From: NORP233 sp050186825
GTDB lineage: Bacteria; Planctomycetota; J058
DNA length: 64,000 nt
Assembly: GCA_050186825.1 (NCBI GenBank)
Contig: JBFWYD010000012.1
Coordinates: forward strand, 109,736 to 173,735
Direction: 5' to 3'
In this document: piece after piece, positions 41,383 to 52,324 of the stretch
How positions within the stretch are numbered: the stretch's first letter is position 1
Layout of the letters: every line of letters begins with the position of its first letter
The notes under the pieces: model-generated
Databases searched by the model: none
What the model was told of the DNA's origin: nothing
The model's input: only the letters and a program-made list of their open reading frames with translations
Position numbers and translations under genes: made by a program

Positions 41383-42503
41383 TGGCGCGCAAGCCCCTGG
41401 GCGTGCTGGTGGTCGAGGACTCGCCCACGGTGCGCCGCTTCCTGCGCGAGCGCATCGAGGCCGAGCCCGACCTCTACGTGGCCGGCGAGGCGGGCGACGG
41501 CGCGAGCGGCGTGGAGCTCGTGGCGCGCCTGCACCCCGACGTGATCGTGATCGACATCCGGATGCCGCGCCTCGACGGCGTCGAGCTGACCCGGCGCGTG
41601 ATGGCGACCCAGCCGACCCCGATCCTGGTGTTCTGCGCGCGCAGCGACCAGGACGGGGTCCAGCGCGGCTTCGAGGCCCTGCAGGCCGGGGCCATGGCCC
41701 TGATCGAGAAGCCCCATCCCGGGCGCGGCGCGAGCCCGGCCGACGTCGGACAGGAGCTCGTCGCCAAGCTGCGGGTGCTGGCCGGCGTGCGGGCGGTGAC
41801 GCGGCGGGCGGCCGGCCGCGGCGCCTCGCCTGGGGGCGCGCCTCCCGCCGAGCGCCCGACCTCCCCCTCCCCGGCCATCTCCTCGCCGTCCCCTGGGCCT
41901 CCCTTGGCCGTCCTCGGCGGCCGGGTCGACTGCGTCGCGATCGGCGCCTCGACCGGGGGCCCCGCGGCCACCCTCGAGCTGCTGCGCGGGCTCCCGGCCG
42001 ACCTGGCCGCGCCCGTGCTCGTCGCGCAGCACATGACCCCCGGCTTCATGGGCGAGCTCGCGCGCTGGCTGGACCGCGAGAGCGCGCTGGGCGTGGGGAT
42101 CGCGACAGGCGGCGAGCGGCCGCAGCCCGGCCGGGTCTACCTGGCGCCCGACGACCAGAGCCTGTCCCTCTCCGCCGAGGGGGCGCTGGTCTGCGACGGG
42201 CGCCCCGCCGAGGCGCGGCTGCGCCCCTCGGTGGACCTCCTGTTCCGCTCGGTGGCCGAGCGCTGCGGCAGCCGCGCGCTGGGCGTGCTGCTCAGCGGGA
42301 TGGGCCAGGACGGGGTCGAGGGCCTGCGCGAGCTCTATCGCCGCGGCGGGCTGGCCTTCGCCCAGGACCCCACCACCTGCGTGGTGGCCAGCATGCCCCA
42401 GAGCGCGATCGAGGGCGGCTTCGTGAGCGAGGTCCTGGCGCCGGCCGCGATGGGCCCGCGCATCCTGCGCCTGGTCGGGACGCGCCGGCTCCCCGGGCCT
42501 TGA
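41382..42503 (+). CDS. cheB: Chemotaxis response regulator/protein-glutamate methylesterase CheB
   Basis: This 373-residue enzyme removes methyl groups from the receptor when phosphorylated by CheA. The receiver has VLVVEDSPTVRRFLRERIE, phosphoacceptor Asp in VIVIDIRMPRLDGVE, and a Lys in LIEKPHPG. A Pro/Ser-rich linker (~residues 140-180) leads to the methylesterase domain with the catalytic triad: Ser in GASTGGPAATLELL, His in VAQHMTPGFMGEL, Asp in LLSGMGQDGVEGL. The start ATG overlaps the cheA stop (TGATG). It is the last gene of the operon; a hairpin region at 42550-42641 follows before the convergent FtsH partner gene. Confidence 0.91.
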   Translation: MARKPLGVLVVEDSPTVRRFLRERIEAEPDLYVAGEAGDGASGVELVARLHPDVIVIDIRMPRLDGVELTRRVMATQPTPILVFCARSDQDGVQRGFEALQAGAMALIEKPHPGRGASPADVGQELVAKLRVLAGVRAVTRRAAGRGASPGGAPPAERPTSPSPAISSPSPGPPLAVLGGRVDCVAIGASTGGPAATLELLRGLPADLAAPVLVAQHMTPGFMGELARWLDRESALGVGIATGGERPQPGRVYLAPDDQSLSLSAEGALVCDGRPAEARLRPSVDLLFRSVAERCGSRALGVLLSGMGQDGVEGLRELYRRGGLAFAQDPTTCVVASMPQSAIEGGFVSEVLAPAAMGPRILRLVGTRRLPGP

Positions 42504-42549
42504 GCCCTCACAGCATCAACCGCTCGTCTCGACGCCAGCGGCCTCCGTG

Positions 42550-42641
42550 CTCGTGCTCGTGCTCGTGATCGTGATCGTCGACGTAGTCGCGATTGCGTCT
42601 ACGACCACGAAACCGATCACGACTACGACTACGAGCACGAG
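42550..42641. repeat. Imperfect inverted repeat of GTN trinucleotides between convergent genes
   Basis: The left arm reads CTCGTGCTCGTGATCGTGAT (from ~42556) and the right arm CGATCACGACTACGACTACG plus AGCACGAG (to 42641). The reverse complement of the right arm matches most of the left arm, giving a long imperfect hairpin built from repeated GTN/NAC triplets. It lies between the cheB stop and the stop of the small minus-strand gene at 42673, so a bidirectional terminator role is plausible. No T-tract is seen. Confidence 0.5.
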
Positions 42642-42672
42642 GGAACCCGATCAAGTCGACCGAACAGCGCTA

Positions 42673-42936
42673 TCAGCCAGCGCTCCCCTCCGCCTGGCGC
42701 TGGTCCTGGGGCGGCTCCTGGGCGCGCACGGCCTGGCCGGGGGCGGCGCGCTCGATCACGACCTCGCCCACCTCCTCGGCCGAGATGATCCCCTCGCCCA
42801 CGAGGCGCTGCACGATCTCGCGGTGCTTCTTCTCGTGCTCGTGGCGCATCATGTCCTCGTCGCCGTGGAAGTCGATCACGATGTCCTTCTTGCCGGACTT
42901 CATGTTCATCCGGAACCGGATCTCGATCTCGCTCAC
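42673..42936 (-). CDS. Small protein coupled to the FtsH-like protease
   Basis: This 87-residue protein begins with MSEIEIRFRMNMKSGKKDIV, a beta-rich segment, followed by IDFHGDEDMMRHEHEKKHRE, an acidic/His-rich helix, and IVQRLVGEGIISAEEVGEVV, then a Gln/Pro/Ala tail. I do not recognise the family. Its GTG start overlaps the stop of the FtsH-like gene by four bases (GTGA), which argues that it works with that protease, perhaps as adaptor or substrate selector (inference). The His/Asp/Glu cluster could bind metal. Confidence 0.65.
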   Translation of the reverse strand: MSEIEIRFRMNMKSGKKDIVIDFHGDEDMMRHEHEKKHREIVQRLVGEGIISAEEVGEVVIERAAPGQAVRAQEPPQDQRQAEGSAG

Positions 42937-45140
42937 GACGGCTGCTCCTTCGACCCTGCGTCCTCGACCTTGAGCTTGTTCTCGCGCCAGTCGATCTCGT
43001 AGCCGCGGGCCTGGAAGAAGTCCTTGAGGTCCTTGCGCTCGAGGACCTTCTTCTCGACCAGCAGGGCCGACATGGCCTGGAGCGTCTCGCGGTGCTCCGC
43101 CAGCAGCTGGCGGGCGCGCTCGCGCTGGCCGTTGAGGATGGTGTCCACCTCGTGGTCGACCTGCTCCTCGCGATGCTCCGAGAGCCGGCGGCGCCGGAAG
43201 CCCTCCTGGCTCTCCTCGTAGCAGAACTCCTGGCTGTGGCCCATGCCCCAGGCCTCGACCATCACCCGGGCCAGGCGGGTGGCCTGGTGCAGGTCGCTCA
43301 TGTCACCGGCGCTGATCTCGCCGTAGCAGAGCTCCTCGGCCACGCGCCCGCCGAAGGCCACGGCCACGTCGGCCTCGGCGCGGGCCGTCGTGGTGATGAT
43401 CCCCATCGCGTCGCGGTCGAAGCTCGTGTAGAAGGCGCTGAGCTCCTCCTCCCCGTCGATGGTCACCTTCTCGGGGCGCGCGGCGTGGGGCAGGAGCGCG
43501 CCGACCAGCGCGTGGCCGCACTCGTGGGTGGCGATCACCTTCTCCTCGGCCTCGGTCGGCTTCGAGAGCTCGAAGGCGTCGCCGATCACCGCGTCCACGT
43601 CCTCGCTCGTGATCACGTGGCCTTCGCCGCGGCGGATCGACTCGCGGGCCAGGCCGCGGCAGAGCGCGTAGAGGTGGTCGCCCGAGAAGCGCGTGCGCCG
43701 CTCGGCGTTCACGTAGCCCGAGGTCTTGCGGACGGTGTACTCGAACACGGGGTCCGGGAGCGCGAGCTGGAACTTCTGCTTGTAGATCTCGAGGATCGCG
43801 CGCCGGTCGCGCTCGCGCGGGTAGGGGATGCGGATCTTGAGCTCGAAGCGGCCGGGGCGCAGCAGCGCGTCGTCGAGCGACTCGACGAAGTTGGTCGTCC
43901 CGACCACGAACACCAGCTCCTCCTTGCGGAAGCCGTCCATCTCGGTCAGGAGCTGGTTGACCATCGAGTGCTCGACGCCCGAGCCGGAGTAGCTGCCGCG
44001 GCGGTGCGCGAAGGAGTCGAGCTCGTCGAAGATGATGATCGAGGGCGCGCTGCGGCGGGCGCGGGTGAAGATGTTGCGCAGGTTGGCCTCGGACTCGCCC
44101 ACCCACTTGCTCTTGAGCTCGGGCCCCGAGACGACGATGGCCGTGGCGTCGATGGCGGTGGCGATGGCCTTGGCGAAGTAGGTCTTCCCGGTCCCGGGGG
44201 GCCCCTCGAAGATGATCCCGCGCGGGATCAGCTCCTCGACGGCCTTGACCTGCTGCTCGCCCTCGAGCGCGTCGCAGCGGGTCAGGAGCTCGAGGATGTC
44301 CTTGTTGATCCGCTCCTTGACGCCCTTGTAGCCGCCGATGTCCCGCTCGAGGTCGATCTTGGGGATCTCGAGCTCCGAGCCGCGGGTCAGCTCGCGGATG
44401 TCGCGGAAGATCCGCGCGCGCGCCTCGGGGTTGCGCGGGTCGTAGTCCATCCGGTCCCCGAACTGCTCGAGCACCTGGCGCAGCCGGACCACGTTCAGGC
44501 CCGAGACGTACTTGTAGAGCGAGAAGGGGTCGAAGGTCTCGACCCCGAGCTTGCGCGCCTCGCGCTGGAGGATCACCCGGGTCAGGCGGGCCCGGTCGAT
44601 GCCCAGGATCGAGCGCCGGGCCGTGAACACGCTCTCGACCGTCTTGGGCAGCTCGAACTCGGGGTCCTTGAAGCCGAGCAGCAGCACCTCGGGGTTCTCG
44701 TAGACGAGCGCGATCACCTCCTTGGCCTCCATCGAGAGCCCGCTGCGGGTGGTGGTCGTGAGCAGGTCCACGTGCGGGATCACGATCACGGTCCCGGGCT
44801 CGGCGGAGCGGACCAGGTCCGTGATCTCGCGGATCATGAGCTGCATCAGCGAGCTGGGCAGCTGCTGCTGCTGCTGGGCCGAGTCCTGGCCCTCGGGGCG
44901 GCGCGGCTGGCCGGAGACGAAGCGGCAGCGGAGGGGGCGCCCCTGCTCGGGGTCGCGCAGGCGCCCGCGCACGGCGGCGTAGAGGAAGTTGACGACCTGC
45001 TTGTCGCACTCGACGAGCACCGAGACGCCGCGCCGCAGCTTGTCGGTGATCCAGTCGAGGTCGTCCCCGTAGGCGGCCTCGACCGCGTCCTCGACCGAGA
45101 GCTCGGTGGGGAGGGTCTTGATCTGGATCTCGACGGCCAT
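42933..45140 (-). CDS. FtsH-like AAA+ metalloprotease without membrane anchor
   Basis: This 735-residue protein combines a ~250-residue N-terminal region, an AAA+ ATPase and an M41-type protease. The ATPase has Walker A FEGPPGTGKTYFAKA with Lys319, GESEANLRNIFTRARRSAP, Walker B SIIIFDELDSFAHRRGS, and LLRPGRFELKIRIPYP with arginine fingers. The protease zinc site is ATHECGHALVGALLP (His539, Glu540, His543), with AGDMSDLHQATRLARVMVEA supplying the third ligand as in FtsH. Unlike FtsH there is no hydrophobic N-terminal segment, so the protein should be soluble. The N-terminal region has VIVIPHVDLL and a helical RLTRVILQREARKLGV segment, like a degenerate AAA module lacking Walker A. Start ATG at 45140. 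Confidence 0.85.
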   Translation of the reverse strand: MAVEIQIKTLPTELSVEDAVEAAYGDDLDWITDKLRRGVSVLVECDKQVVNFLYAAVRGRLRDPEQGRPLRCRFVSGQPRRPEGQDSAQQQQQLPSSLMQLMIREITDLVRSAEPGTVIVIPHVDLLTTTTRSGLSMEAKEVIALVYENPEVLLLGFKDPEFELPKTVESVFTARRSILGIDRARLTRVILQREARKLGVETFDPFSLYKYVSGLNVVRLRQVLEQFGDRMDYDPRNPEARARIFRDIRELTRGSELEIPKIDLERDIGGYKGVKERINKDILELLTRCDALEGEQQVKAVEELIPRGIIFEGPPGTGKTYFAKAIATAIDATAIVVSGPELKSKWVGESEANLRNIFTRARRSAPSIIIFDELDSFAHRRGSYSGSGVEHSMVNQLLTEMDGFRKEELVFVVGTTNFVESLDDALLRPGRFELKIRIPYPRERDRRAILEIYKQKFQLALPDPVFEYTVRKTSGYVNAERRTRFSGDHLYALCRGLARESIRRGEGHVITSEDVDAVIGDAFELSKPTEAEEKVIATHECGHALVGALLPHAARPEKVTIDGEEELSAFYTSFDRDAMGIITTTARAEADVAVAFGGRVAEELCYGEISAGDMSDLHQATRLARVMVEAWGMGHSQEFCYEESQEGFRRRRLSEHREEQVDHEVDTILNGQRERARQLLAEHRETLQAMSALLVEKKVLERKDLKDFFQARGYEIDWRENKLKVEDAGSKEQPS

Positions 45141-45265
45141 GGGGGCGCTCCTCGGCGCGTCAGGTTAGCAGGCCCGCACAGGTGGGCGAGCCGCCCGAAC
45201 CGCCCGTACGTGCCGACGCGGGGAGGGCGTCGGCCCCCCCCGCGTCCGGCGCCCAGCGGCTCGCG

Positions 45266-46213
45266 CTACTTGACGTCGCTCGTGAGCTTGACCTTGACCA
45301 CACCGCCGCCGGTCACGCTCGGGCCGTTCGGGTCGCTGCCGTCGAGCTTGAGCTTGCCGCCGAGGTGCGTGAGCAGCACCCGGCCCGAGGCCAGGTCGAG
45401 GGCCACCTCGCCGCCGAGGATCATGCTCATCACGGGGCCGGCGCCCGCGTCCTGGCTGATGGTGACCCGGATGTCGAACACGCCGCACTTCTTGCCGGCG
45501 ATGGTGCGGGTGCCCTTATAGACGAGCTCCTTCTTCTCGAACTTGACCTTCTCGTCGGCCTGCATGTCGAGCATGGCCCGCAGCGGCTGCTCCGGCGAGT
45601 CGAGCTTCTGGCCGGGCTTCAGCGCGCCGTCCTTGGGCAGGGCCGAGTGGAAGCCGTCCTTGGCCCCGCGGATCGCCGAGTTGGCCGCCTGCTGGACCTG
45701 GCGGCGGACGAAGAAGTCCTCGACCTTGGCGCCGGCGTCGTCCTTGATCTCGAGCGACTTGTCGTCGAGCGTCTCGACCGTGAAGGTCTTGCCCTCGAGC
45801 TTGGCCTTCTTCTCGTCGCCGCCCTCGGGGCCGCCCATGCCGCCCATGGACTGCTTCTCGGCGAACTTGGTGAACTTCACCTTGAGCGCGGTGATCGTCC
45901 CGTCGGCCTCGGCGCCGGTGATGGTGACCTCGCGCTCCCAGCTGCTGGTCATCTTCTGGTTCATGTCCTGGCCCTGACCGCCGCCCATGTCGACGTGCAT
46001 CTTCATGTCGACGTCGAGGCTGGCCGCCTCGCTGCGGACCTCGCCCGGCTGGGCGGGCTTGACCTTGAAGGCGGCGTCCTCCTTCGCCACCTCCGCGGAG
46101 GGGAACTCGACGTCCCCGTCCTTCGCGGCGGGCTTCTCGGTGGGCTGCGAGTCCTGCGCCAGGGCAGGGGCCGCGAGGAAGAGGGTCAGGGCCAGGGACA
46201 GGACGCGCTTCAT
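45266..46213 (-). CDS. Exported protein of unknown function
   Basis: This 315-residue protein has a standard signal peptide (MKRVLSLALTLFLAAPALAQ, cleavage at ALA-QD). The mature part is Lys/Asp/Gly-rich and probably beta-rich (REVTITGAEADGTITALKVK, GVFDIRVTISQDAGAGPVMS, GEVALDLASGRVLLTHLGGK). It includes a Met/Gly loop (KQSMGGMGGPEGGDEKK). The layout, in which a property is tracked and divided into a total, recalls DUF-type lipoproteins of planctomycetes, but I cannot name the family. The ATG at 46213 has GAGGCGACC upstream. It lies between the FtsH-like gene (125 bases away) and the family 2 repeat. Confidence 0.7.
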   Translation of the reverse strand: MKRVLSLALTLFLAAPALAQDSQPTEKPAAKDGDVEFPSAEVAKEDAAFKVKPAQPGEVRSEAASLDVDMKMHVDMGGGQGQDMNQKMTSSWEREVTITGAEADGTITALKVKFTKFAEKQSMGGMGGPEGGDEKKAKLEGKTFTVETLDDKSLEIKDDAGAKVEDFFVRRQVQQAANSAIRGAKDGFHSALPKDGALKPGQKLDSPEQPLRAMLDMQADEKVKFEKKELVYKGTRTIAGKKCGVFDIRVTISQDAGAGPVMSMILGGEVALDLASGRVLLTHLGGKLKLDGSDPNGPSVTGGGVVKVKLTSDVK

Positions 46214-46423
46214 CGGTCGCCTCGGGTAGGGGCCTGCGGCCGGGGCCGGGCCCAGGGAAGGGGGGCAGGATAGGCCCGGCCGGGCGCGGCGCAAGGGCGT
46301 TCCTGGGTGGGAGTGGAACTGGAGCCCCGCGCCGCCCGGTCGGGGGGCCCCTGGTCCTCTCCGCCTGAGCGGCGCCCGAGCTGGGACCTCACGGAGAGCC
46401 CCGTGCCCGAGGCACTCGCCTCC

Positions 46424-46585
46424 GGAGCAACACGGAACAGCAACAGCAACCGGCAACAGGGAATGGACGCGCGGGGCCGATTCCCAGTTGCGATTGCTGT
46501 TGGTGCTCCATGTCTCTGGCTCTCGACGACACCAGTCGATCGTGAGGTTCGCAACGGCCTCACGTGCACGGGCACGGGAGCTTCG
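46424..46585 (-). repeat. ~155-bp interspersed repeat, family 2, copy 2 (inverted)
   Basis: This is the reverse-orientation copy of 20674-20827. On the minus strand it reads CCTCACGATCGACTGGTGTC, then GTCGAGAGCCAGA, ACCAACAGCAAT, CGCAACTGGGAAT, CGCGCGTCCATTCCCTG and GGTTGCTGTTGCTGTTCCG. Divergence from copy 1 is by eye about 15-20%. It occupies the gap between the carB stop (46695) and the start region of the exported protein (46213) and is visibly less GC-rich than the surroundings. Confidence 0.8.
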
Positions 46586-46694
46586 CTCTCAGATCCACCG
46601 GTCGCGCTGTCAGCCCCTGGCCGGGCGGTCACACTCCCTGGCGCCCCCGCTCACCGAGCCGCGCCCTCGCGTGACCGCCTCGGCCTCCTGCGCT

Positions 46695-49937
<3,243 letters not shown>

Positions 49938-49970
49938 GAGCGCCTCCCTGGGCTGGTCTCTCTGCGCGAG

Positions 49971-50013
49971 GCCCTCGCTTCGCGAGGGCTTCGGGCGGCC
50001 GCGCTTCGCGCGG
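49971..50013 (-). terminator. Two tandem hairpins in the carB leader
   Basis: GCCCTCGC/GCGAGGGC (49971-49989) and CCGCGC/GCGCGG (49999-50013) are perfect stems, both with the same three-base loop TTC (GAA on the carB strand). They lie 34-76 bases upstream of the carB start and 77-119 bases after the stop of the upstream TPR gene. They may end transcription of the TPR gene or shape the carB leader; no T-tract is seen. Confidence 0.4.
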
Positions 50014-50051
50014 ATCCTGGGCTGGGGGGCGCGCATTGTGAGAGGGCGCCG

Positions 50052-50080
50052 GGGCGGCGTCCACCGTGAGGCGCAGCCCG
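50052..50080 (+). repeat. 29-bp direct repeat, copy 1
   Basis: The 29 bases beginning GGGCGGCGTCCACCGTGAGG are identical at 52129-52157, in the same orientation. This copy lies just after the stop of the His-rich TPR gene at 50090. The two copies therefore bracket that gene and are 2077 bases apart. Confidence 0.9.
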
Positions 50081-50089
50081 TTGGGGCGG

Positions 50090-51937
50090 CTACTGGTTCG
50101 GGCTGGCCTCCTCGCGCAGCAGCGCCAGGCGCTCGGCCTCGAGGCGCTGGCCGAGGGCGGGGTCCAGGCCCGGGAAGCGGGGCAGGAGGTGGCGCAGGGG
50201 CTCGCCCGCGGACATCCACTGGATCGGGCTCGGGGGCGCGTCGAGCCAGGGCAGGAGCTCGCCCAGGAGCGACGGGGCCAGGGCCGGCTCCTCCTGTGCG
50301 AGCTGGGTGACCGCCACCAGCGCGGCGGTGGTCGTCCAGTCGAGCGGCCCGTGGAGCAGGGCGCGGAGGGCGGCGCGCCGGGCGGAGCCCTCCCAGCCCG
50401 CGTCGAGGCGGGCGACGATGAAGGCCGCCGCGACCTGGACCCGGAACAGCCACTCCCAGGGCGGGACGCCCTCCAGGCGGCCGTCCTCGTAGGGGTGGAC
50501 CATCGCTGCCAGGAGCTCGGGGGCGGCGGCCGGGCCGAGGTCCTTGGCCAGCTCGAGCGCGAGCGCGCCCCACTCGGTCGGGTCGTAGTCGGCGCCGGCC
50601 AGCGCGGCCACGAGCCCGGCCACGCGCTCCGACGGCGGGGGCAGGGCGGGCGCCGGGTCGGTCCCCTCGTAGCGCCAGAGCAGGTGGTCCACCTCGGCCG
50701 TGGGCCGGCGCGGGTCGGGCTCGGGGACGTCGCCCGTGCTCACGCCAGGGGTCGCCTCGCCGGCCAGCCGGAAGGCCCAGTCCATCGCCAGGCGCACGCT
50801 CGGCGGCTCGAGGCCGCTGACGGCGACGTCGGTCAGGGCGTAGCCCTGCTCGAGCGCCTGGGAGGTCGCGTCGATCAGCGACGAGCCCGGCGGGCGCAGG
50901 GCCCGGCGGTAGGGCGCGACCCGGTCGTAGAGGTCCAGGGCCCGGCCCTCCTCCTCCGCGAGCTCGGCGAGGCGCTCCTCCCAGGTCGGGTCGCCATCGA
51001 GGAGCAGGTGCACGTAGCAGGCCGAGGGCGCGGCCCAGGGATGGCCTGGCTCCCGCGCCGTGACCTGCTCGTAGGCCGCGAGGGCGGGCTCGAGCTGGCC
51101 GAGCTCGAGCCGGAGGTCGCCCACGTCGAGGCGCACCGAGAGGTCGTCGGGCTCGTGGCGGAGGGCGGCCTCGAAGGAGTCGATCGCGCCCTCGAGGTCG
51201 CCGCGCTCGCGCAGCGAGCCGGCCAGCGCCACGTGGGAGAAGTAGCTCGGGGTGCGCGCGCAGGCCTCGCGCGCCAGGGCCTCGGCCTCCTCGACCTGGC
51301 CGGCGCGGCGGAGGTTGACCGCCAGGAAGTAGCCCAGCAGGGCGTCGTCGGGGTGGTGCACGCGCGCGGCGCGGGCCAGGGTCAGCAGCCGCGCGCGGTG
51401 GTCCTCGAGCTCGGCGCGATGGCGGAGGGACATCAGGCAGCGCTCGCAGCTGCTCGCCAGGCGCTCGGGGTCCACCCGCTCGAGCACGCCGGGGAGGCCC
51501 AGCCAGGTCTCGAGCCAGGCCACGAAGGGTCGATCGGGGCGGACCGCGATCACCTGGCAGAGCAGGGAGACCGCGTCGTCGAAGCGACCCGCGCGCGCCA
51601 GGAGGTGTGCGTGCACCGCGACCGCCCCGAAGTAGGCCCCGCCCTCGAGGGGGACCAGCTCGAGCGGGTCGCCCTCCCAGGCGCTGGCCAGCTCGTCGAC
51701 GAGCCCCAGGACCTCCGGGTCGTCCGGCAGCTCGCCCACGGCGCCCACGAGGTGCTGCATGGCGTGCTCGAGCTCGCCCTCGCCGAGGAGCTCCCGGGCG
51801 CTCGCCAGCTCCTCCTCCGGGGAGGGCGGCTCGTCGTGGTCGTGGTCGTCCGCGTAGCCGTGCTCGTCCCCGTCCTCGTAGCCGTGCTCGTCCCCGTGGT
51901 GGTCGTGGTCGTGCTCATGGTCGTGCTCGTGGCCCAC
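50090..51937 (-). CDS. TPR/helical-repeat protein with His/Asp-rich N-terminus
   Basis: This 615-residue soluble protein starts with a striking low-complexity segment, GHEHDHEHDHDHHGDEHGYE followed by DGDEHGYADDHDHDE, likely metal-binding. TPR-like helical repeats follow (AREACARTPSYFSHVALAGS, AIDSFEAALRHEPDDLSVRL, ALAAYEQVTAREPGHPWAAP). The C-terminal half is made of paired helices reminiscent of HEAT repeats (LKYVAALAG-like arrangement around residues 420-590). The GTG start at 51937 is preceded by an excellent GAGGAGGGACC ribosome site. I do not recognise the family. A role in metal handling or protein assembly is possible but unproven; similar His-rich tails appear in nickel and zinc chaperones. 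Confidence 0.75.
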   Translation of the reverse strand: MGHEHDHEHDHDHHGDEHGYEDGDEHGYADDHDHDEPPSPEEELASARELLGEGELEHAMQHLVGAVGELPDDPEVLGLVDELASAWEGDPLELVPLEGGAYFGAVAVHAHLLARAGRFDDAVSLLCQVIAVRPDRPFVAWLETWLGLPGVLERVDPERLASSCERCLMSLRHRAELEDHRARLLTLARAARVHHPDDALLGYFLAVNLRRAGQVEEAEALAREACARTPSYFSHVALAGSLRERGDLEGAIDSFEAALRHEPDDLSVRLDVGDLRLELGQLEPALAAYEQVTAREPGHPWAAPSACYVHLLLDGDPTWEERLAELAEEEGRALDLYDRVAPYRRALRPPGSSLIDATSQALEQGYALTDVAVSGLEPPSVRLAMDWAFRLAGEATPGVSTGDVPEPDPRRPTAEVDHLLWRYEGTDPAPALPPPSERVAGLVAALAGADYDPTEWGALALELAKDLGPAAAPELLAAMVHPYEDGRLEGVPPWEWLFRVQVAAAFIVARLDAGWEGSARRAALRALLHGPLDWTTTAALVAVTQLAQEEPALAPSLLGELLPWLDAPPSPIQWMSAGEPLRHLLPRFPGLDPALGQRLEAERLALLREEASPNQ

Positions 51938-52324
51938 GGTCCCTCCTCGGCGCCCAGGCGCGCGGCCGCGCAGGCTACTCCCTCGCCCTCCGGCGCGGGC
52001 GCGGAGAGTCCTGGCATGTCCGAGCCGGCCCCGCCCCCCGGAGGAGCTCGGCTCCCCCGCTCCGAGCGCGGGCGTGGACCAGGGCCAGACGCGGACCTGG
52101 CCCGCGGAGCCCCCGCCGGGAATCGCCCGGGCGGCGTCCACCGTGAGGCGCAGCCCGCCGTCCGCCCTGAAGCGCGGCCCGCCGCGGGGGCCGCGCCTGT
52201 CGGATGCGTGCCCTGGCCGCCCCGGTCGGCGGGGCGGCCACGGCGCAGTCCGCGCGCGCCGGCCGTGGCCCTGGCGGCTTAGGGAGCTCCCTGGGCTGGC
52301 GCGCGCTTCGCGCTGGCGGCCGCC
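51938..52324. other. Divergent intergenic region with second 29-bp repeat copy
   Basis: There are 387 bases between the divergent TPR and methyltransferase genes. The second perfect copy of the 29-bp direct repeat lies at 52129-52157. A short GCGC-TTC-GCGC hairpin near 52300 resembles the TTC-loop hairpins before carB. No coding gene or promoter consensus could be assigned. Confidence 0.45.
52129..52157 (+). repeat. 29-bp direct repeat, copy 2
   Basis: It is identical over 29 bases to 50052-50080, same orientation, and lies upstream of the TPR gene on the other side. No target-site duplication or element end was recognised around it. Confidence 0.9.
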
